Of a stretch of DNA of 64,000 bases, positions 1 to 12,900 are shown in pieces. The stretch is from Timema cristinae. Lineage: Eukaryota; Arthropoda; Insecta; Phasmatodea; Timematidae. Each line of letters opens with the position of its first letter. Position 1 is the stretch's first letter. The position numbers and the translations under genes were made by a program. A model generated the notes under the pieces. It made no database searches and was not told the DNA's origin. It saw only the letters and a program-made list of their open reading frames with translations. The stretch covers positions 171,557 through 235,556 of the forward strand of contig JBCFYV010000589.1 of assembly GCA_039000515.1 (NCBI GenBank), written 5' to 3'.

Positions 1-2194
1 ATAAATTTAAGAACGAGTAAGAGCTTTCAATAAAGGGACCATCAGCCCAACTAAATACAGTCTATAACCCCATTGTTTCCCTTTGTCCAGATTTGAACGA
101 ATGCCACTGGTCACCAAGGAAGATTAATCGGCTCTAAAATATATGTAAAGCTTCAGTAGTGCAATTTTACAGATTTATCAACTATATTTGTTCCTGCATC
201 ACTTAGGTGAGTTGATTTTGAATTGTTCACAATAACAATTTTTTTTATAAACTTGACTTTATGCTGGGATCATGTTCAACCTAAAGTTCACTGTCATGTG
301 ACAAATGTAACAGTTATGTGTTTTTAAATGGAAGCTACCAGAATGCAGTTAACATAATTGCATATGAAGAAATTTAACTTCTATTGCCGATACCACATGC
401 TTCAAATAGCCGATCGCATTGTGACATCAATAGAGCTATTTAGTACAGTACTTTATAATGTTTGTTTATGATATGCATACGAATTCTTAGGTACTTCCTT
501 CCCCTAATCCTCGCATTTTACGAATTTTGAAATGTATTCTCTTGTTACACTTTATTTTATATATCCTAAAGTATCAAAATAATCAAATACACTTGACTTG
601 GTGACTTTACACTTGAGAACGAAGACTGCAACAGACTATTTTAACGGCAAAATATCCTTTTCAAACCCTTGAGTTAGCAGAGCTGCTTCTTAGCAATCTT
701 AGAAACTATTTTAAACGCCGTCTATCAGACTTAATTAGCGTAGGCTACTTACAAATTTTGGTGATTTATTTGCACTGCACGTGACAGATTCTTCAAATTG
801 TCCAACACAACACTAGTTTATGTCTGAACTGTGTGACCAGATTGTCGGGAGGAAATGAACATTCAACCTTAGCCATCAATTACGTTTATCAGTATTTGCG
901 TTGGCGTGCGTTCAGCCAATAAAAAAACAATATGGATGAACTACTAAAATCAAATAATATGAAGTTATTTGGTCTATGACAACAACGCTTGGAAATTTAT
1001 AGTAATAAATACATAATTATTTTCAATTAAAATCCATTTAAATATTTTTTAAATATTGATTTCTTATTTGAAAAACATTAATATGAATTTGACTTTATAG
1101 TCATTATTGATGTTTGTTCCTATTGGTTGAAATTATGTTTAACGACTTTTCATTGTAGACAGTCTATTTTGTAATTTAATAAAAGCGTAATTAGAGTGCA
1201 TTTGCGTTTTCGTAGTTGCGAGTCCGACATGCGGGTTTTTGGTTGTAGACGGGGCATTAATTTAAAAGAGTATATTTTTATATGGTATTTTTTAAAATTT
1301 AACATTAGTATTAATGTTAATTCATTTTAAATATAGTGTTTCTAATTTCCTTGGTTTGTCAAACTTTTCTTCGGACTTGAGCTGTCTATTTTGTACTAAT
1401 TTTTAAACGCTCTGAATTAAATTTAATTATCATTTAATAATAATCCCAGACCTACTTATCCCTTTTTTATGGACGGAGATGTTTCTCTTTTTTTCACGTT
1501 TTTCTATAACAGTGTATTTTTTTATTATGATATTTGGCGAAATGTTGTTACAACAAAGTATAGATAGAACTATTATTAATTTCACAAATCTTTTTAGTAA
1601 ATTATTAAATGTATATTTTAAGATAAAGTGAGAGAAAGTATCTGCAGTGCACCGTACAATTTATTTTATTACTTTTTGTCAATAATAAATTCATGTAAAT
1701 ATTACTAAGTAAAATTTATTATTTTCACTACAAATTTTAAATTAAATTATGAGAAAAAAATTTGATTCTTCTTAGAGAATTTTATGAAGTTATTTTATTT
1801 TGGTGAATTTAAATTGCACAAAATAATATACCTTCTATAATGTGACACGATAACACCCAATTAATTGTAACGAAGTTTTGTAGAAAATTAAAATATTCTA
1901 GGGACAATATAGAGAAATTTAAGGAGTGGAATAGTTAGAAAACAGTTTTTTCAAAGCTAACTATTTGGAATATGGGATTTTTTGCCTCATATATTAAGGT
2001 TTAAAAATGTTCTGAAAAAAAAATACTGTGGTTGTCCAAGTAGTTTACGAGAAATGGTGATTATGTATTAGGATTTTCGAGTATTTTTGACCGCGGTAAA
2101 CATGATTATGCCCGGATTTACCGTTCAAGAAATAACAAATGTAGTTATATTGCGAGATGGCTGAATAGTATACATTAAGACATTTTCTAAATAA
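1..2194. other. AT-rich non-coding stretch, relatively clean sequence
   Basis: No open frame, tRNA-like box or repeat unit stands out on either strand. Homopolymer runs are short and irregular, unlike the sequence beyond 3.2 kb, so the lack of a gene here is more believable than elsewhere. It is probably intergenic or intronic DNA. Confidence 0.6.
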
Positions 2195-2480
2195 AACCAC
2201 AGATAAAAATTCTGATTTATATCCATTCTCATAATATCCACAAAATTCTGAATTGTATCCATTCTGAATGGTCTCCATTCAGTTTTCAAATAAACTACTT
2301 TAACAAGAATCCTGATTTGTATTCACTGTAATTATTTGTAATATATCCGCAACATCTTGAATTGTTTTCCATTCTCAATGGTATCCATTCAGATATTTTC
2401 TTAAACAAGCACCACAAATAAAAAGTCTGATTTGTATCTACTAGAATATTTGGATTATATCAACAAAATGCCTATATTTA
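2195..2480. repeat. Degenerate tandem repeat, unit about 100-115 bp, 2.5 copies
   Basis: The phrase CTGATTTGTATC and variants recurs at about 2212, 2311 and 2425. Between recurrences come a second shared phrase (TGAATTGTATCCATTCT and variants) and a third (ATGGTATCCATTCAG). The shared order of three phrases shows that a whole unit was duplicated. A 77-codon minus-strand frame over it is a by-product of the repeat. Confidence 0.6.
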
Positions 2481-2785
2481 ATTGTGGTGCCACATGTCTG
2501 ATAGATGGCAGCAGCAGAGACTCTACTTAACTCAATCCGTGGTTAATAAAGAGCAGCACTATCTCTATGTTAATATTTTTTTTTAATTAATTATTGTCTT
2601 AATTATTTAAACCTAAACTTGATTTTAAATTATTAGACTTGTTTCTATAAACGCTACATAACTAACTGTGTATAGGTGCTTGTTTATACACTATGATTTA
2701 TCTATAATTATTATAAATAACACTAGTTTCAATATTGTTGGCAACCTTGTATTTAAATACAAAATTATGACAAATTTGACAACAG

Positions 2786-2950
2786 TAAAGGCACCCGTAT
2801 CACACGACACTAGCTCGTTAAAGCCCGTATCTACAACCGACACTTGCTTAACTAGAAATCAAGTGTGCTAGCTAGCACTAGATATCTGTATACTAGCTAG
2901 TACATGGAAAGGACTATAGTTATTCACACGCTGCTAGTTTGGTACTAGGT
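2786..2950 (+). repeat. Left arm of a large inverted repeat with palindromic core
   Basis: This arm carries a 21-base segment (2927-2947) whose exact reverse complement lies at 3710-3730. It also carries TATCACACGACAC (2798-2810), matched in reverse near 3690-3702. Inside the arm, AAAGGCACCCGTATC and AAAGCCCGTATCTAC begin two copies of a short direct repeat. Perfect palindromes GTGCTAGCTAGCAC (2865-2878) and TACTAGCTAGTA (2891-2902) lie between the shared blocks. It could be the end of a non-autonomous DNA transposon, but no protein-coding element is visible between the arms. Confidence 0.6.
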
Positions 2951-3687
2951 CAGTGCAAATATTTATCGAACTCAGATTAATTTTGAGTGCAGCAGCTGCA
3001 TTAATTACTAATAAAGATATCGAAAATTATGAGAGGGAGTGTAGGAAAAAGAATATAGACGGAATGTTGGGAAAGACGAAATAATGGTCGCAGGATGCTA
3101 AATATAAAGCCATTCGGAGGGTTAGGTTAATATACATTCGGGGTGAAACAAACGTTTAGTATCTCCTAAATTTGTATTCATTTATTTACAATTGTGGTCA
3201 GAGGTCCCTAAGCCCATGGGTGTCCAAGTACAGTATCCTTTGATAAACAAATGTTCTTTTTTAGGCCTCCCAAAATTTATATTCTAAAAAAAAACCCGCC
3301 CAAGGTTGGCATCTATCAAGTTTATTTAGATTAAAATTGGGTCTGGAACATAGTTTGTCGTTTTAGATGACATGTTTTAAAATTAAATTTTTATAATTAA
3401 ATATATTTCTCTGTGCCCAATTTGGTATTTTATAAACAAGGTGTTAAAAAATTTTTGCCAACAACAAAATCACATCGTGACCATTTGGGTCTTTTTTTCC
3501 TTTCTACAAACAGTCTCAGGCCCTTAAAATTTTTAACCTTGGACTAGGTCGAAACTAGACGAAAATAGCCCGTGTTTTTCCCACAAATAGTAGGTAGCCT
3601 ACCCCTGGCGAACCAGTAACTTTTTTTAATTCACATGACCAAAGTAGTAGACTGGTTTTAAGAGCCTAGGGGTTTAATACGGATTTA
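2951..3687. other. Spacer between inverted-repeat arms
   Basis: No reading frame or recognisable domain is seen. From about 3.2 kb runs of A, T, C and G lengthen, marking the change from clean to noisy sequence. Confidence 0.5.
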
Positions 3688-3800
3688 AGGTGTCGTGTGA
3701 TAGGGGCTTTAGTACCAAACTAGCAGCGTGGAATACTCAGCCCCCGTTTCTATCAAACAAAGCTAGTTTTACAGTTCAAGGCGCTAGCTAACTACAAACT
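3688..3800 (-). repeat. Right arm of the large inverted repeat
   Basis: Reverse complementation brings the blocks of the left arm together. The 21-base exact match (3710-3730) is followed directly by the CACACGACAC block, whereas about 115 bases separate these blocks, in the opposite order, in the left arm. That order suggests arms sampled from a tandem array rather than one simple hairpin. Confidence 0.6.
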
Positions 3801-4682
3801 AATAGTAGCTAATTATTTTAACAACCCCATTTTTTTTATTGGACTGAACAAAATTTCACATCCACAATAAATTACATCAAAAAACCAACAAAAGAAAAAA
3901 AAATGGGGGCCAACAAAAAAACTAGTTCAAAAAAGTTATGGGGGGAAATGAAAAAAATTTAAAAAAAATTTAAAAATATTTTTAATAAAAAATCCCCAAA
4001 CCCCTTTTTTTAATTGGGCTTAAATAAAAATTTTTGGAATTTTTTTCCCAACAGAAATCAAGTGGGTCCAAAAAATTTTAAGTAAAATCCAAAACAAGAC
4101 ACATTTTTTAAGGCGCTCCGGGGACAAATAAAAATTTTTGGGGTTAAAAAAAAAAAAGTGGGGCCCTGATAAAAAAATCCATTTTCTATATAATCACATA
4201 AGTATGCTTTAGGCCTAGGGCGTCAAAATTCAAGCAATTTAAATCCTAATTTGGGAATGAACGTTTTTTTTTAAAAAGGAAGATCTTGTATTACAAACTT
4301 TTTTAAAAATTTAAAATTTCTTCCCCCGCAAAATATTATGTACAGGGGAAATCATCCATTTTCAAAGCAACCCCCTTTTAAACTTTTCTTTGGGTTTTAA
4401 ATTTCTCATAACTTGGAATTTTGTAAAAGTTCAAGACATCGACAAAAGATTTTTTTATCACAAAAAAAATAGTAAGTTTTTAAAAAAAACTTGAATTAAA
4501 TTTGGGGGAAAACTGGTTTTGGGAAAATTTTGTCAAAAGTTATAAAATGTTAGGTTACCCGGGAAATATTCAACTGTATTTTTATTTTCGTCCAAGGAGA
4601 ACGTTTTGGGTTTTTAAATTGTTGATTTTTTCGGACAGGTAATCCACCCCCCCCGTCGAACCACAACTTTTATATATTAGTT
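3801..4682. other. Noisy AT-rich stretch without a gene
   Basis: Long A/T and C/G runs dominate and no frame, repeat unit or tRNA-like box could be supported. Confidence 0.5.
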
Positions 4683-4924
4683 TTTGTAGTGTCAGACTTC
4701 TATGCTGGGGGCCCGGGGGTTCAATCCTCGGTCCCGAAAAAGAAAACCCCCCTAAAAAAACATCTTGTAAATGGGGGGAAACCCCCGGGCCCCTCCGGGG
4801 GTTTTTCGGATTCCTTTTTAAAACTGTAGGTCCTTCATTTCATCTCACAACCCCTTTTTACCATTACACATTAGGTAAGTGCGTAAACCCAACGGGTAGT
4901 AAGACGCGGTGCTAAAAATAATAG
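4683..4924 (+). mobile_element. tRNA-derived SINE1, copy A
   Basis: The head contains GTCAGACTTCTATGCTGG followed by an internal pol III B-box-like GGTTCAATCC. The body matches the other copies: CATCTTGTAA, then a GGATTCC block, then TGTAGGTCCTTCATTTCATCTC and CCATTACACATTAG. The end is the diagnostic tail GGGTAGTAAGACGCGGTGCTAA plus an AT-rich stretch. Compared with the cleaner copies at 40.5 and 41.8 kb the internal part is swollen by C and G runs, which looks like consensus error. Confidence 0.75.
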
Positions 4925-7900
4925 TTTTTGTAAATTGAATTATTGTTACTGGGAATTTCTGAAAAAGGTCTTTTTCTTTTTTTTAAAATTTTTTTTGGGG
5001 ATTGTTTGGAAGAATTTTTCATAATTTAAAATTTGGGTGGTATTTTAAAAAAGTGGGGTTCATCTACAAAAAATTTAAAAATCAAGACTGGTTTCAAAAA
5101 GTCCTAAAAATTTTTTTTAAAATATCTGGATCTTCTTGTAAAGTCATTTTTTCTCTCTTTTTAAAATTTGACCTCCTAAACCCTGAAAACCTTTTCCCGA
5201 GCAGATTGCCCTTTCAGGGGCCCCATTTTCTACATATATCAAAATAACATCAAAACTTTTTTTAAAAATCCTATCTTTTTAAAAAATTTTACCCCCTAAA
5301 CGGGAAAAATTTTTAAAAAAAGGGGAGTATTTTGATTTGGCAAGATAAACTCTACACGAAACTTAAAAAAAAGGGTTTATAAATTTTTTTTATAGGCCAT
5401 TAAGTTAGTAATAAAAAATGGAGGGGTTAGAGCAACATAAATTTTAAAATCTATTCAATAGAAACAAACATTCTAACAGTTTAAAACTTGTAGTTGTAAT
5501 GAGGGGCCAAGTATTCTCAATTTAAAATTCCAAGGGAAAATCCCTTACTTAACTTTATTTATAAAGGGATTGATTTTAATAAATAGATACCCAAATGTAG
5601 ATTCCTACAAAAAAAAAAATTTTTAAAACACGGAATAAACCTTTAATAGATAGCAGAGTATCTTGGGTGAGGGTATCAATTTGTATCTTTTTTAAACCAT
5701 TTAGCCTCGAAATGTCGGGATAATATAATTTAAACCCATGCATGTAATTATTTCTTTTAAAAATTTTTAAAAAATCTTTTCTTCTTTTAAAAAAAACTTT
5801 TTCATTTTTATAAATCAAGAAATAAATTTTTGATTTGGGTTTCCAGGAAACTGATGTATTTAAATAAATTATAAAAAGTGGATTTTTCCCAGATACATAA
5901 TATTGTTGTTTTTTTTTATCTATATAAAGATATTTTTTTTTTCATATCCCAAAGATAAATTTTATTTAAAAAGAAATTTTTGTTTTTGAATACAAGAAAT
6001 TTTCAAAATTATATGCTTTTGAAATTTAAAGTTTTATGTTGTGTTCCCTTCACCCGCCAGTATAACAGTCTCCAAAATTTTTTCATTAAAAAACTCCCCG
6101 CTTCTTTAAAAAAAATTTTAAAAAACGCAAATAAAAAATTAGCCCTTTTAACCATAATCGAAATAAATTTTCTTCGACTCTAAAGTTCTTTTTTTTTAAA
6201 CTTTGGACAATTTTTAAAACCAGAAATAAGACTATAAGAAATAGACCGGGAAGGGTGGGTTCTTCAGGTTTTTCCCCAATATTTATTTTTTATGTATTGG
6301 TTGATAAAAATTTTTAGAGCTAAATTTTAAAATTTTTGGGGGGGAAAAAATAGCTATGCAGTTATCTAGAATAAAAATAAAGTTATAATTAACGTATGTT
6401 ATTTTTTTATTAAACTTTACCAGTATTAATTTTTCAAGTTTCCCCCCCTTTGAGTCCAAAAAGGGTCAGCGCGGTCAATTTTTTTCCCCCTCTTCGGAGT
6501 CACGAATATTTTTAGAAATTGCGGGATCTATATAATTTAAAAAATTATTTTCATAAACGAAAAAAGAATAAAATTTTAAGGGGGCTTTTTTGAAACCCCC
6601 AGATTACGATGAATATTTTAGGTTTTTAATTGGCCCTTTTAAAAAAAAAAAAAGGGGATTTCTCGATTCTGTCTGTCTTGTCCGACTTGGGCTTGAGCCG
6701 AGCCCCTTTTACCGAGTGTTGAGACCTGGTATCGGGGTATTTAAAGGGGGTTTTATAAATGGGCAGTGTTTGGATTATATACACAAACTGTAGTTAAGGG
6801 CATTTAAAGAGATTTTTTTTCGAAATCAATGAAAAAAGATTTTCAAAAAATTTTTGTATCAAACACTTTTTAATTTTAAAAACAAAAGGACGAAACTAAT
6901 TTTCCAAAAAAATTTTACTTGGAGGTTTTTAACATAGTCAAATGTAAACCCTTGTTGATAATACCCAAACGCATATATTTGAAAATAGGGAAAATTTTTT
7001 ATCTTTAAATTTTAAATTGAAAAACTATTAAAATAAAATTTTTTAAAATTTTTAAATATTTTTTTATAAAACAAAAATTTATAAAGGGATGGGGAAAATA
7101 TATATTTTTAAAATAGGTATAGGGGAGCGAAAGTTTATTTATTTGATATAATGTATGGCGTTTTACCTATTATTTTTCCCTGCAAAAATTTTAAAATTTT
7201 AAAATTTTGTTTGAATGTTTTTAAACGAGTTTTAGTAATGTTTACTTTTTTAGGAAAAAGAGTGAAAGTCTGCCCGGGTGCACCGTGCATTTATTTTTTA
7301 AACCAAAAATTAAGAAAAAATATTTTTTTTAAATTAAGATTTTATTTTTTTTGATCCTAAAAACTTATAACTTCTGACCGTTACAAAAATATTTTGGTTT
7401 TTTTTTTTTCTCTAAAATTTGAAAATTACTTTCGTTTTACCCAAAAATTTGTTGCATTGGGGTTTTTTATACAATTTTTGAACTTTTAAAAATGGATGAA
7501 ATTTTTTAAATAACAAGGTGATAACACTTCACACCCTCATCTTTTTGCACAGCATTTTTTTTTATCAAAATTATTGAAAAACAAAAAGGGCCCGGCCCTT
7601 TTTTAATAATATGGAGCAGAATATATTATGATTCCAAATTTTTTCCATTAATTTAAATTTTTCTTTGGTTAATTTTGTTTATAAAATTAAACCCCGCTGT
7701 CCTTGAAAATCCACATATATGTGGAGGGAAATTTGAAATGGAAAACCATTTAGGAAAATCCACCTCCAGTCCACCCAACCGAGTTTCTATCTTTAATATT
7801 CCCGTTCTCTCTGGTCTAGTTCAAAAAACAGAACTAGCGCTTTAAAGTAAACTACCCCTGAGAGCTAAGCACTTTAGCCCATTTTCCTAGGACAAAGATA

Positions 7901-9224
7901 TCAAATCCTTCCTGTGACCCTTTTATCGGTCAGTCAAATTTCCTTGCCTGAGACAATCCTCCCTGAAAGTTGAACACGCCCAGTTGAGTTTCCTGGGACT
8001 ATGAAAATTTACCCTTTTCTTAAAGTTTTCAAAATAATATCCAAAGAACTGAAAACTGAAATTAACACAATTTTCATAAAAAAAATTTTTATATTTATAA
8101 TTGTATGGGAAAGGGACCCTCCCTAAATGCGGGATATTCATTGATTCAAAATTGTTTTGGGGTGTGGTTTTTGACCACAAATTTTTAAAATAAACCCTCT
8201 TCTCACCTTGTTTAATCATACCACAGACATTCTCGAATTTTTTTTTTTTTTTTTAAAAAAAAAAAGGGGAAAAAATGTGATAACTGATAATAGTCCTACC
8301 AATGACCGTCTTGGGGGGGGGGAAAACTTTTTAAAAGTTTCCCTGGATGGGACACAAGTTGGGTGGGCCTTTTGTTTTTTAAAATGGCCCCGGCTCAACA
8401 AAAAAAAAAAATTAGTGCTGAAAATAATGTTTTTTTTAGAAAGTGTTTTAAAAAGGGGGAAGTGATTTTTAAAATTTAAAATTTTTATAGTTGTTAAATA
8501 TTCCATCCCAAAAATGATACAGTATTTTTTTAAAAACAGACAATCTATCTTCCGCCAAATCTTAAATGTTACTTAAATTCAGAAGCATTGTATGTATATA
8601 ACATCTTGATGATAAAGTAAATACAGACAACCAAAATTTAATTTTTTTAGTAACAAAGGGGATGGTAATGTAAATACAGACAAAAAACAAAATTTTTTTT
8701 TTGTTAAACCAAAATTTTGGGAAAAACATTTTTGTTTTAAAAAGATAAATCGGGGGCAAAAGGATCGTATTAATTTATAAAAAACAAAAAAATATATGGC
8801 CTTTAGTTTTAAAGAGATAGTATGGGAAAAGGGTTTTTTTTAAATATAAAATTTTTTTTTTAAATTTTTTATTTAGGCTTTCTGATTAATATTTATATGT
8901 TTATGCATATTTAGTAAGATTTTTTTTGGTTGGCCCCATGGTATAAGGTATCCACACTATTGCAAAAGACTATACTGACGAAGACGGTTTAGATTTGGAT
9001 TTGAATGGGAGGAAGGGTATGCTGGGGGTTTTTTTTTAAATTTTTTTCCCTCTAAGTAACAAGGGTATAACTTTCAAATTTTTAAAAACCCTCAAAAATT
9101 GTTTATTTTACTAAACATAAAAATATATTAAACATCCCCTTTTCTATCAAATTTTGGGTATTAAAATTTTTAAAAACTGCGTCTCGAAAGGCGTTGTCCG
9201 TGACCCCTGTGGTATAAGAATTTA
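4925..9224. other. Noisy AT-rich stretch without a supported gene
   Basis: Several frames of 60-100 codons exist, but they are rich in Phe, Lys and Asn from T and A runs and lack domain-like composition or start context. A short moderate-GC island at about 7720-7990 has no recognisable match. Nothing else is supported. Confidence 0.5.
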
Positions 9225-9227
9225 TTA

Positions 9228-9290
9228 ACCCCCCCCCCCCCCCCCCCCCAAAACCCCCCCCCCCACCACCACCACCCCCAAAAAGCTGCC
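9228..9290. repeat. Poly-C and CCA-rich low-complexity tract
   Basis: About 60 bases are nearly all C with A interruptions, including CCACCACCACC. The Gly-run frame on the minus strand over it is an artefact of the tract. Confidence 0.7.
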
Positions 9291-9884
9291 CGTTTCCCCC
9301 TGTGGTATCATAAATTTTTAAAAAAACCCCTTTATTCCCCCTTCCCCCTTTGGGAAATTTTAAAAAAAATGGGGCCTTTTTCCTTGTTACATCTTTAAAG
9401 GGGGAAACCCCCGTCAAAAAATTTTACTTTTTAGGGGTTTTTGGTTTTTTGGGGGGGGGGTTTATTAAAAATAAATAAGGGGGCTTTTAAAAAAAAATAA
9501 ATCCTTTATTCTCATACTTTTTCAATTTTGGAAAACCTGAAAATACTTTTTGTGTTAAATTACCTACTTACAAAAGCCAAAATTTTTTGTCGCTAATAAT
9601 TTTGTTAAAAGAAATAAGGGGGCCCGAAGAGAAAATATAAATCCCCTCATTTTTTTCCCTATCCCCTGGAATTTCGAAAAATCCGACTTAATTTTTGTTA
9701 CCTTTAAAGGGAACCCCTGTTTCAAAATTTCGTTTTTCCCCAAAGGGGTTTTGGGTTTGGGGGTTTATGAGTCAGTCCGGGGGGTCAGACTTATAATTAT
9801 AATATTTAGCAAAAAAAATGAACCCGCATTTACGGGAAAAAAGAGAATTAAAACCGGGGGAAAAAAACCCAAACCTTTATCCCC

Positions 9885-9965
9885 GACAGAGATTCGAACC
9901 CCAAAATTTTTTTTCCCCACCCCCGGGAAAAGTTGCTCTACGGGGGGTTTAAAAGCAATTAAAAC
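9885..9965 (-). mobile_element. tRNA-like head, probable SINE fragment
   Basis: The minus strand contains GTAGAGCAACTTTTCC and then GGGTTCGAATCTCTGTC, the order expected of a tRNA D arm and T arm. The spacing is inflated by A and T runs and the acceptor stem does not close, so a functional tRNA is unlikely. Confidence 0.4.
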
Positions 9966-12900
9966 ACAGGGCCCCCCAAAAAGGGGGTTTTAATGTGGGT
10001 TTTAATTTGATTGTTTTGGCGATAAAAAGGAAGATAAAAAAATTCGTTTGGGGGTTATTGATTTAATTTTTTTTAAAAAATTTTTTTCATTTTAAACCTG
10101 GAAGAAAATATTTACATTCTTTCTACTCTAATGAATAAAGTGGGACTTGTAGTAAGCCAATGAGGGATAAAAATGAAATATTTGGTAAAGGAAGTTAATA
10201 AAAGTGTTAGACCCCTTTTAAAAACCTTTTTCTCCTACTACAAAAATAAAAAATTTTTCCCTTCCCCTTTTAAAATTACAATAGAAAAGGGTATTAAAAA
10301 TCGCAAAAAAAAATTAAAACCCCGAAAATTTTTAAAATTTTTTTACTTTTTTTTGAACCCCAGATCGAAAAAGTAGTTTTTGCAAGTCGTCGTCTGTGTT
10401 TAATCTATTGTCTGGCTTTCTGTCCCGGGCTAGACATAAAAATTTTTAAACATTGGCTAAAAAAATTGTATCTTGTGTTTTATAGAGTTGTACGAGGGTC
10501 ATTGGAATTGTATATTTTTTGATGTCAAAGGCAGATTGGACAGCTAAAAAATTTAATACCCAATATTTTGTAATTTAAAACAATAAAAAAGAAAAAAAGA
10601 AAAATTTTTAACAATTTAAAAGTATTTTACCTCAAAATTTTTTTTCCCCGATAGGTGAATCGATCAATCAGTAATTGAAACAATGGTTGTTGAAAGATAT
10701 TGTTTTTTTTTTAAAAAACTGTAGCCGGATAAAAAAAAAAGGATTGACATTATCATATTTAGAAAAAAATGTTTTTCGAAAAACTCTTTTCCTTTGGGGT
10801 GATGTCGGAGGGATTCCTAAATTTGCCATGCTGCCTACAAGAAAATATTGTAAAGGACGTCAAATTTTTAAAATTTCCCTATAAAAATAATGCTGACCCA
10901 AAAGAATAAAAATTAAAAGTTATATTTAAAAAAAAGATGCCTTGGGGTTTTACTCACCATTTAAAGATGTTTTTTGGTTTGTTCGCCACGTTTTTAAAAG
11001 GGGGAAAAAAATTAAATTTGAGGGGGCTTGACTTCACCCACATCTTTCGTTACAAATCTGATTAAGAAAAGGTAGAATGGACCGACCTATTGACCCGCTT
11101 GCCCTTCAGAGAAGACTAGCGGCCGCCAAAAAAACTTTTTTTCCCCCCTTTTCCCCAAGCGTTTTCTCCCCCTTTTTCTTTTTTCCCTTTTTCCCCCCCC
11201 TTTGTCCCTTTCCTTTCCCCTTTTTTTTTATTTCTGAATTCATCACCTATTTTATTTTTTTCCATTAAGCAGTTTGGGAAAATATATAAAGGCTTCTTCT
11301 CAGGGTTTAATTATCCCCCAAAAATACTTTAAAAACCCCGCGTCCCAAGGAGGAACTTCTGATCCTTACTCAACAAAGAAAAAAGGGGCCCTTTTATTTT
11401 TTTGGGCCCTCAAAAACCACCCCGCCCCGGCAGGGGAAAAACTTCAAATATTTAAGTATCCTGGCAACATCGCAAACCCCTTTGACTTAGATTCTAGTTT
11501 TTTGGAAAAAAAAAAAAAATAAAAAAATTTATCTAGACTTTTTGGTTTTTTGATTTTTTTTTGTCTATTTTCGAAGGCGACTTTCATTTTTTTTGATAAA
11601 ATTTTTTATTACGTATGTCAAAATTTTTCATTTAAAACCTTTTTTTTTCCCCCAAATCTTTTTGCCCTTTAAAATTTTTTAAAGGTTTATTTTTAATTTT
11701 GGGTTTAAAATTTTTGTCCCCCCTTCTGAAGGACAAGTATTTAGTATGACTAGTATTTAAACGTCCCCCCTTTTAAAAAGGTATATCGATCATTTCCCAG
11801 GACTATGTTTCCCGAAACCCCTTTGATAAGACTTTTAAAAATTTTTTTGCCCTTTTTGGGGGGAATTAGTAAGGTCTTTGTAAAGACTTGAAAAATTTCC
11901 CCAAACTCCTTTTATTTATTCTGATCAATGTTTTCATGACGCCGGGGGCGTCATGTTTCATTTTTTTTTTAATTTTTTTATGGCTACAGTCTGCTTGTTT
12001 TTTCCCAAATTCCCCCCTTTGGGGTTTTTAAAAGTTCTTGTTTGGGGGTTTTTCAATAGTCACCTTCACGTGCGGGAATTTTTTTTTAGTGAGCAAGCCA
12101 AAGAAAATCGCTTTTTTCCATATGGGGTCCCGCAAAATTTTTTTGTCTTTTTCCCGTTTTTTTTTTTTACTCCAAAAGTTTTTTTGGGGTTGCGTTTTTT
12201 AGTGTAATTCCTATTAGATTGTTTGTTTTTTTTTGAAAGCCTGGCAGTAAAACCCATGGGGGAAAGGGGGGCCCCCCCCTAGACCCGTTAATCGACACCG
12301 TTTGATACCCTTGACCCCTGTTAATTTTCCCCCGATCTTAAATTTTTTTTTTATTAACCCCAAAAAGGGGTTTTTTTTAAAGGGGGGTTTTCTTAAGACC
12401 CGTATGCTAAAAGATTAAAGTTATATGTATATCTTGTCCAATAATTTTTGTTTTTTTCTAAATTTTAAAGTTTTCCCCCTTCAGAAAAAACCCCCCCCGG
12501 GCCTGGCCCAGCTAGCCCTTATTTGTACTGCCCAAAACCAAAAAAATTTCACAAAAAATTTTAATTTAAACAAAAAAACCCCAAATTTTTGATCTTTTTA
12601 AATTTAAATTTTAAAAACCCCCTTTTTTTTCTTTTTTTTCAAAAAATTTTTTTATTGGGTTTAAAAAATTATTTTTCCATTTTTAAAATTTCCCCTTTTT
12701 TGTCACGTTATCAAAAATTGTCTTGAAGGATTATTTTTAAAAATCTGCCCCCTTTTTTTGATTTTAAAGTAGAGATGTCCCTTTACGTCTTTAGATCCAA
12801 TATTGTGGGGGGGCATTTAAAAATTTTTTTAAAAAAAAGGGTTCCCGCAAAAACATCCCCGGGTTTTTTTGGGGGGGTTCAATGTCAGTCCATAGGGGCC

